A DNA stretch of 64,000 nucleotides from Limivicinus sp963617275. GTDB lineage: Bacteria > Bacillota > Clostridia > Oscillospirales > Oscillospiraceae. The notes under the pieces were generated by a model. It saw only the letters and a list, made by a program, of their open reading frames with translations, was not told the origin of the DNA and ran no database searches. This document shows positions 59,019 to 64,000 of this stretch, piece after piece. The stretch spans positions 1 through 64,000 of the forward strand of contig CAVENX010000003.1 of the NCBI GenBank assembly GCA_963617275.1, given 5' to 3'. Position numbers and translations under genes: made by a program. The stretch's first letter is position 1. Each line of letters opens with the position of its first letter.

Positions 59019-59653
59019 TGTTTGACGATCTCCGTGAAAGCATACAGGCCTATATGGCAAGGGATCCTGCGGCGAGAACGGCATTTGAGGTCTATACGCT
59101 CTACCCCGGGCTCAAGGCCGTCCGCAGTCACCGCAGAGCACACTGGTTCTACGAGCATAAAATGTTCTTCATTGCGCGGCTGATTTCCCAGATAAGCCGC
59201 CGCCGGACGGGTATCGAAATACACCCCGGTGCAAAGATCGGCAAGCGGCTCGTGATCGACCACGGTATGGGCATTGTGATAGGCGAGACCGCCGAAATAG
59301 GCGACGACTGCCTTCTCTACCACGGTGTAACGCTCGGCGGTACCGGCAAGGACACCGGCAAGCGCCATCCGACTATCGGCAGCAACGTGCTTATAAGCGC
59401 CGGTGCAAAGGTGCTCGGGCCGTTCAAGGTCGGTGATAACAGCCGTATCGCGGCAAACGCTGTCGTGCTGAGCGAAGTTCCTCCCGACAGCACGGCGGTC
59501 GGCATCCCCGCGAAGATCGTGCGCATAGCCGGACGCAAGGTCAGCTATGCCGACGAGGTCGATCAGATCCACGTCTCCGACCCCACGGCAGAAGAGCTTG
59601 CCTCAATAAAACGACAGCTTGAGCATCTTGAGCAGCATCTTGGCGTAAAGTAG
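59018..59653 (+). CDS. cysE: Serine O-acetyltransferase
   Basis: 211 residues. N-terminal helices, then the left-handed beta-helix with IEIHPGAKIGKRLVIDHGMGIVIGETAEIGDDC (about 67-99, in hexapeptide repeats), catalytic His in IDHG, and HPTIGSNVLISAGAKVLGPF. It is the short CysE form. It makes O-acetylserine for the cysK product just upstream, TGATG overlap. The C-terminal tail may bind CysK in the cysteine synthase complex. Confidence 0.95.
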   Translation: MFDDLRESIQAYMARDPAARTAFEVYTLYPGLKAVRSHRRAHWFYEHKMFFIARLISQISRRRTGIEIHPGAKIGKRLVIDHGMGIVIGETAEIGDDCLLYHGVTLGGTGKDTGKRHPTIGSNVLISAGAKVLGPFKVGDNSRIAANAVVLSEVPPDSTAVGIPAKIVRIAGRKVSYADEVDQIHVSDPTAEELASIKRQLEHLEQHLGVK

Positions 59654-59774
59654 TATAGGCAGCATTGTTTATACAAAAAATATATAACCGCTGCGGGATT
59701 CGCATCGGCGTTCGGCAGTTTGCCCAAATATCGCGTATAAATTTTGTGTAATATATAAAAAGTGTAACCCGTTG

Positions 59775-59803
59775 TTGACGTGCCCGTTTACGAGTTGTAT
59801 AAT
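59775..59803 (+). promoter_or_regulatory. Promoter of the iron ABC importer operon
   Basis: TTGACG (59775-59780), 17-base spacer, TATAAT (59798-59803), 62 bases before the binding protein gene. Confidence 0.75.
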
Positions 59804-59864
59804 ACCTCTACGTTCCGGAATCGAAAATATATTCGTCCGGGAAAAATAAAACGGAGGAAATATC

Positions 59865-60953
59865 ATGAAAAAATTTCTTGCTATTCTCATGGCTCTCGTC
59901 ATGATTCTTGCTCTCGTTCCCGCAAGCTACGCAGACTCAATGGATGATCTGGTCGCGGCTGCACAGGCAGAGGGCGAACTAGTCGTTTACGGCTCCTGCG
60001 AGGAGGAATATCTCGCGGCCGCCTGCGAAAACTTTGAGAAGCTCTACGGCATAAAGGTCAGCTATCAGCGCCTTTCCACCGGTGAGGTTCAGGCAAAGAT
60101 CGAAGAAGAGAACGGCAATCCTTCCGCTGACGTCTGGTTCGGCGGCACTACCGACCCCTACAACGTCGTTGCGGCAGAGGGTCTGCTCGAAGCTTACGAA
60201 GCAGAGAACGCTTCTCACCTGCTCGGCGATATGTACCGCGACAAGGACGGTTATTGGTACGGCATCTACAAGGGAATCCTTGGCTTTATGGTAAACAAGG
60301 ATGAGCTTGATCGTATGGGTCTTGAGGCTCCTCAGGATTGGCAGGATCTTCTCAAGGATGAGTACAAGGGTCTTATCTGGCTGTCCAACTACAACACCGC
60401 CGGCACCGCAAAGCTCGTCATCAACACCATGATTCAGAAGTACGGTCACGACGAAGGTATCCAGTACCTCGTAGACCTTGACAAGAACATTCAGGTTTAC
60501 ACCAAGTCCGGCTCCGGCCCGTCCAAGAACGTCGGCACCGGCGAGTGCGTCATCGGCATCGGCTTCCTGCATGACGGCATCACTCAGATCGTTGACAACG
60601 GCTACGATAATATTGAGCTTATCATCCCCTCCAGCGGCACCTCTTTTGAGATCGGCGCTACCGCTATCTTCAAAGGTGCAAAGCACCCCAACGCTGCTAA
60701 GCTGTGGGTAGAATATGCTCTCTCCCCCGACTGCGTCAACCTTGCAAAGGACAACGGCTCCTACCAGTTCCTCGTAATTGACAACGCCGAGCAGCCCACT
60801 CAGGCAGCAGAGTTCGGTCTTGACCCCAACAACGTCATGGACTATGACTTTGAGGATGCAAAGAACAACATCAAGACCTATATCGAAGAGGTTATGACCG
60901 CTATCGCCGACGCAGGCGCGGACACCGGCGCAGATCGTTTCAAGACCGAGTGA
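59865..60953 (+). CDS. fbpA: Fe(3+)-type ABC substrate-binding protein
   Basis: 362 residues. Signal peptide (1-23, PASYA) without lipobox Cys, then ELVVYGSCEEEYLAAACENFEKLYGIKV, typical of the Fbp/AfuA (cluster D) proteins, and PSADVWFGGTTDPYNVVAAEGLLEAYEA. The usual paired Tyr ligand motif is not evident, so the ligand could be iron or another anion such as a phosphonate or sugar phosphate. Permease and ATPase genes follow. RBS ACGGAGGAAATATC. Confidence 0.85.
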   Translation: MKKFLAILMALVMILALVPASYADSMDDLVAAAQAEGELVVYGSCEEEYLAAACENFEKLYGIKVSYQRLSTGEVQAKIEEENGNPSADVWFGGTTDPYNVVAAEGLLEAYEAENASHLLGDMYRDKDGYWYGIYKGILGFMVNKDELDRMGLEAPQDWQDLLKDEYKGLIWLSNYNTAGTAKLVINTMIQKYGHDEGIQYLVDLDKNIQVYTKSGSGPSKNVGTGECVIGIGFLHDGITQIVDNGYDNIELIIPSSGTSFEIGATAIFKGAKHPNAAKLWVEYALSPDCVNLAKDNGSYQFLVIDNAEQPTQAAEFGLDPNNVMDYDFEDAKNNIKTYIEEVMTAIADAGADTGADRFKTE

Positions 60954-60988
60954 TAACAGCTTCTTCTGATATATCACTATGACTCCGC

Positions 60989-61021
60989 GAACGGAGGCGG
61001 CATTTGCCGTCTCCGTTTTTT
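60989..61021 (+). terminator. Terminator/attenuator between fbpA and the permease gene
   Basis: ACGGAGGCGGC (60991-61001) pairs with GCCGTCTCCGT (61006-61016) over ATTT, followed by TTTTT. It probably sets a high ratio of binding protein to membrane parts. Confidence 0.8.
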
Positions 61022-61066
61022 GAATTTTCCCATTATTTCCCGAAAAGCAAAGAGAGGAGAATATAT

Positions 61067-62779
61067 ATGGCAAGAAGTCAGGGCGCGATGCTTGATCGTA
61101 AAAAGCTGATGGCTGACCCGATAATGGTCACGACCATTGTCGTGCTTATAACCTTTTTGACTTTGTTTATACTTTATCCGCTGGCGATACTGCTGGTTGA
61201 CAGCTTTGTAAGCGACAGTGGGATAGGTTTCGATACTTTCAAACGCATCTTCGCCATACCGACCTTTACGACAGCTATAACAAACACACTCAAAGTAGGC
61301 TTTGTTGTGGGCATTGCCTCGTCCCTTATCGGGCTGCTGTTCGCATACGTAGAGGTCTATGTCAAAATGAATAAATTCGTGGGCGGACTTTTCAAGGTGG
61401 TTTCCATGCTGCCGGTCGTCTCGCCCCCGTTCGTGCTGAGTCTTTCGATGATAATGCTCTTCGGCAAGGCAGGCATTATCACGCGCTTTCTGCTCGGCAT
61501 ATATGACAACAGCGTTTACGGCTATTGGGGCATCGTGATCGTTCAGACGCTCACCTTCTTCCCCGTGTGCTACATGATGCTCAAGGGTCTGCTGAAAAAC
61601 ATCGACCCCTCCCTTGAAGAAGCCGCCCGCGACATGGGCGCGTCCCGCATGAAGGTGTTCACAAGCGTGACACTGCCCCTTATGCTGCCCGGTCTCGGCA
61701 ACGCTTTTCTCGTGACCTTTATCGAATCTATCGCCGACTTTGCCAACCCCATGATAATAGGCGGCTCCTATGATACATTGGCAACCACCATTTATTTGCA
61801 GATCACCGGCGCATACGACAAGGCGGGCGCCGCCGCGATGGCGGTCGTGCTGCTGTGCATCACGCTTATGATGTTCGCCGTGCAGAAATACTATCTTGAA
61901 GCAAAAACCGCCGCTACACTCACCGGTAAGGCCTCCCGCGGCAGAATGCTCATCGAGGACAGAAGCGTCAAGATCCCACTCACGGTGCTGTGCTCCCTTG
62001 CGGCGTGCTTCGTGATAATGATGTACATATGCGTCCCTATAGGCTCATTCTTCCCGACATGGGGATACAAATTCTTCCCGCTCACCGGCAAATGGTTCAA
62101 GCTCGTCTTTACGCGCTATCACGGCTTCCAGGCATTCAGGGATTCGTTTGTTCTCTCGTTTATCTCCGCTCCCATAACAGCTCTTCTGAGCATGATAATT
62201 TCCTACCTCGTCGTCAAGCGCAAGTTCAGGTCAAAGGGCTTTATCGAAGCGGTCTCCATGCTGGCGATGGCTGTCCCGGGTACGGTTCTCGGTGTCGGGT
62301 ACATAAGGGGCTTCTCCGGCGGCGTGTTCCACACTGGCTTTTTGCAGGGGCTTTACGGCACCGGGCTTATCCTTGTGATCGTTTTCGTGGTGCGTTCGCT
62401 GCCTACCGGTACGCGAAGCGGTATTTCCGCCCTGCGCCAGATAGACAAGTCCATTGAGGAATCCGCATACGACATGGGCGCGGACAGCTTCAAGGTGTTC
62501 ATGACCGTTACACTGCCGCTTATAAAGGATTCTTTCCTCTCCGGCCTTGTCACGGCGTTTGTGCGCTCCATTACTGCAATTTCCGCAATCATTCTGCTCG
62601 TCACGCCGCAGTTCCTGCTTATCACAGTTCAGATCAACGAGTTTGCGGAAAAAGGCTCTTACAGTCTTGCCTGCGCCTTTGCCACCATTCTTATTATAAT
62701 CACTTACGGCGCTGTATTGCTGATGAATCTGTTCATCAAGCACTTCGGCACCAGCAGAAAAATAAAGGAGGATAACTGA
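61067..62779 (+). CDS. fbpB: Fused two-domain ABC permease, FbpB type
   Basis: 570 residues from the ATG at 61067, after AGAGGAGAATATAT; a frame from 61004 covers the terminator and is rejected. Two repeated six-helix domains, each with an EAA loop: EEAARDMGASRMKVFTSVTLP and EESAYDMGADSFKVFMTVTLP. This is the FbpB/CysW-like iron and sulfate family with two halves in one chain. Works with the binding protein and the ATPase. Confidence 0.92.
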   Translation: MARSQGAMLDRKKLMADPIMVTTIVVLITFLTLFILYPLAILLVDSFVSDSGIGFDTFKRIFAIPTFTTAITNTLKVGFVVGIASSLIGLLFAYVEVYVKMNKFVGGLFKVVSMLPVVSPPFVLSLSMIMLFGKAGIITRFLLGIYDNSVYGYWGIVIVQTLTFFPVCYMMLKGLLKNIDPSLEEAARDMGASRMKVFTSVTLPLMLPGLGNAFLVTFIESIADFANPMIIGGSYDTLATTIYLQITGAYDKAGAAAMAVVLLCITLMMFAVQKYYLEAKTAATLTGKASRGRMLIEDRSVKIPLTVLCSLAACFVIMMYICVPIGSFFPTWGYKFFPLTGKWFKLVFTRYHGFQAFRDSFVLSFISAPITALLSMIISYLVVKRKFRSKGFIEAVSMLAMAVPGTVLGVGYIRGFSGGVFHTGFLQGLYGTGLILVIVFVVRSLPTGTRSGISALRQIDKSIEESAYDMGADSFKVFMTVTLPLIKDSFLSGLVTAFVRSITAISAIILLVTPQFLLITVQINEFAEKGSYSLACAFATILIIITYGAVLLMNLFIKHFGTSRKIKEDN

Positions 62780-62782
62780 CCT

Positions 62783-63856
62783 ATGGAAAAGATCAAAAAA
62801 GGCGTCCGCCTGGAGCATATCTCCAAAATATATCAGGACCCGAAAACCGGCAAGGACTTCTATGCCGTCCATGACACAAGCCTTACCATAGAGCCCGGCT
62901 CCTTTGTCACGCTGCTTGGGCCCTCCGGCTGCGGCAAAACAACAACACTGAGGATGATCGCCGGATTTGAAAGCCCGGACGAGGGCGAAATATACCTCGG
63001 GGACGAGCCTATCAACGAGCTTACCCCCAACAAGCGCGATACCGCCATGGTGTTCCAGAGCTATGCTCTGCTGCCGCATTACAATGTGTTCGATAACGTA
63101 GCATACGGCCTGAAGCTGCGCAAGCTGCCCAAGGACGAAATTCAGTCCCGCGTGATGAACATTCTCAAGCTGGTCGAGCTTGAGGGCATGGAGGGGCGCA
63201 TGACGAACCAGCTGTCCGGCGGTCAGCAGCAGCGCGTCGCCCTTGCGAGGGCTCTTGTTATCGAGCCGTCCGTCCTGCTTTTTGACGAGCCGCTTTCAAA
63301 CCTCGACGCAAAGCTGCGAGTGTCGATGAGAACCGAGATACGCCGCATCCAGCAGGAAGTCGGCATTACCGCGATCTATGTCACGCACGACCAGTCCGAA
63401 GCAATGGCGCTCAGCGACAACATCATCATAATGAACAAGGGCGTCGTGGCGCAGATGGGTACGCCGCAGGAGATATATTACCACCCCAACAGCGAGTTCG
63501 TCGCCGACTTTATCGGCGAGGCGAACTTCCTCAAGGGGAAGCTCACCGAGACCGGCGGGAAGGCCGCGCTTGATATCGCCGGAACGCCAGTCCCCGTGGA
63601 ACGCAGAGACGATATGCGCGTCGGCGAGGAATACACCATTGTCCTTCGCCCCGAGGCTGCAAGGCTCACGGAGAACAAGGGACTGCCGTGCAAGGTCGTG
63701 CTGTCCTGCTTCATGGGTTCGTACCAGAACTATCATGTCATGGTCGGAGATACCCTTGTCAAGCTTACAGAAAACAATCCCAAGAACAAGCGTATATTCA
63801 ACGTAGGAGAAAACTGCTTCCTCGACTTTGAGGCCGAGTCCGTACACGTACTTTGA
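62783..63856 (+). CDS. fbpC: ABC ATPase, FbpC/PotA-like
   Basis: 357 residues. Walker A GPSGCGKTTTLRM (about 48-60), Q-loop VFQSYALLPHYNVFDNVA, signature NQLSGGQQQRVALARAL, Walker B LLFDEPLSNLDAKL, H-loop VTHDQSEAMALSD, and a C-terminal TOBE domain (about 280-357). Drives the fbpAB importer. RBS AAAGGAGGATAACTGACCT precedes ATG, three bases after the permease stop. Confidence 0.93.
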   Translation: MEKIKKGVRLEHISKIYQDPKTGKDFYAVHDTSLTIEPGSFVTLLGPSGCGKTTTLRMIAGFESPDEGEIYLGDEPINELTPNKRDTAMVFQSYALLPHYNVFDNVAYGLKLRKLPKDEIQSRVMNILKLVELEGMEGRMTNQLSGGQQQRVALARALVIEPSVLLFDEPLSNLDAKLRVSMRTEIRRIQQEVGITAIYVTHDQSEAMALSDNIIIMNKGVVAQMGTPQEIYYHPNSEFVADFIGEANFLKGKLTETGGKAALDIAGTPVPVERRDDMRVGEEYTIVLRPEAARLTENKGLPCKVVLSCFMGSYQNYHVMVGDTLVKLTENNPKNKRIFNVGENCFLDFEAESVHVL

Positions 63857-63879
63857 TATTACATATATTCTGAAATTCT

Positions 63880-64000
63880 ATGAAAAATTTGAGCGATTTT
63901 ATATCCGCCGCAAAGCGCGACGGGCACGTCTGGATCGCCGATGTGCGCAAAGCCTTTGCCGCCGATCCGTCGGCTTTGAAAGCGTTTATCCGTCTTGACA
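63880..64000 (+). CDS. Start of an unidentified gene, cut by the window edge
   Basis: Open from ATG 63880 to the end of the window, 40 codons. The product begins MKNLSDFISAAKRDGHVWIA and is not recognised; it has no signal peptide. No clear ribosome site precedes this ATG, so another start is possible. It follows fbpC by 23 bases and may belong to the same operon. Confidence 0.5.
   Translation, partial: MKNLSDFISAAKRDGHVWIADVRKAFAADPSALKAFIRLD

Overview
The window looks like chromosomal DNA of a spore-forming, low-redox Firmicute of the class Clostridia, most likely a gut Oscillospiraceae/Ruminococcaceae-type organism. This is inferred from gene content: a SleB-type cortex hydrolase, HPr kinase, a rapZ-whiA pair, a T-box before thrS, a two-gene minimal SUF system, a four-cysteine L28, a BaiH/dienoyl-CoA-reductase-type flavoprotein and a large serine recombinase. 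Promoters are sigma-A-like, very often with exactly 17-base spacing. No species can be named from the sequence alone.

Left part (1-25,700). The left edge carries a consensus promoter and a leader reading leftward, probably into an rRNA operon outside the window. Leftward genes follow: an MBOAT-like fragment, a zinc-ribbon membrane protein, sleB and thrS with its T-box. An orphan small gene lies between two 19-base repeats. Next come a nucleoside cluster (BMP-family binding protein, deoD, udk, tdk), galM, rpmB, and the block hprK-murB-rapZ-whiA-trxB followed by a sodium symporter. A pyridoxal kinase gene faces a shortened MocR regulator. pyrR has an attenuator and is followed by uracil permease. 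Five tRNA genes end in a tandemly duplicated 3' end of tRNA-Lys. Then come sufC-sufB, a PrsW-type protease and a serine recombinase locus.

Middle (25,700-44,450). The threonine/aspartate pathway is arranged as two divergent units: thrC-thrB with a PheB-type ACT protein, and hom-lysC-asd. Then comes an accessory-looking, by-eye more A/T-rich island of ten genes: RpiR regulator, creatinase-like M24 protein, UroD/MtaA-like protein, five-gene dipeptide-type ABC importer, C45 amidohydrolase, RraA-like protein and L-cysteine desulfidase. It probably imports and breaks down a small amide or peptide compound under RpiR control.

Right part (44,450-64,000). A leftward four-gene MacAB-like export operon has two different adaptor proteins. 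A rightward module encodes a VWA protein, a leucine-rich-repeat protein and a MoxR ATPase, followed by a secreted protein with a structured leader. A large flavin/Fe-S reductase stands alone. cysK-cysE is preceded by what reads as a cysteine-codon leader peptide and terminator, the most striking regulatory element in the window. An Fbp-type iron ABC importer and the start of one more gene close the window.
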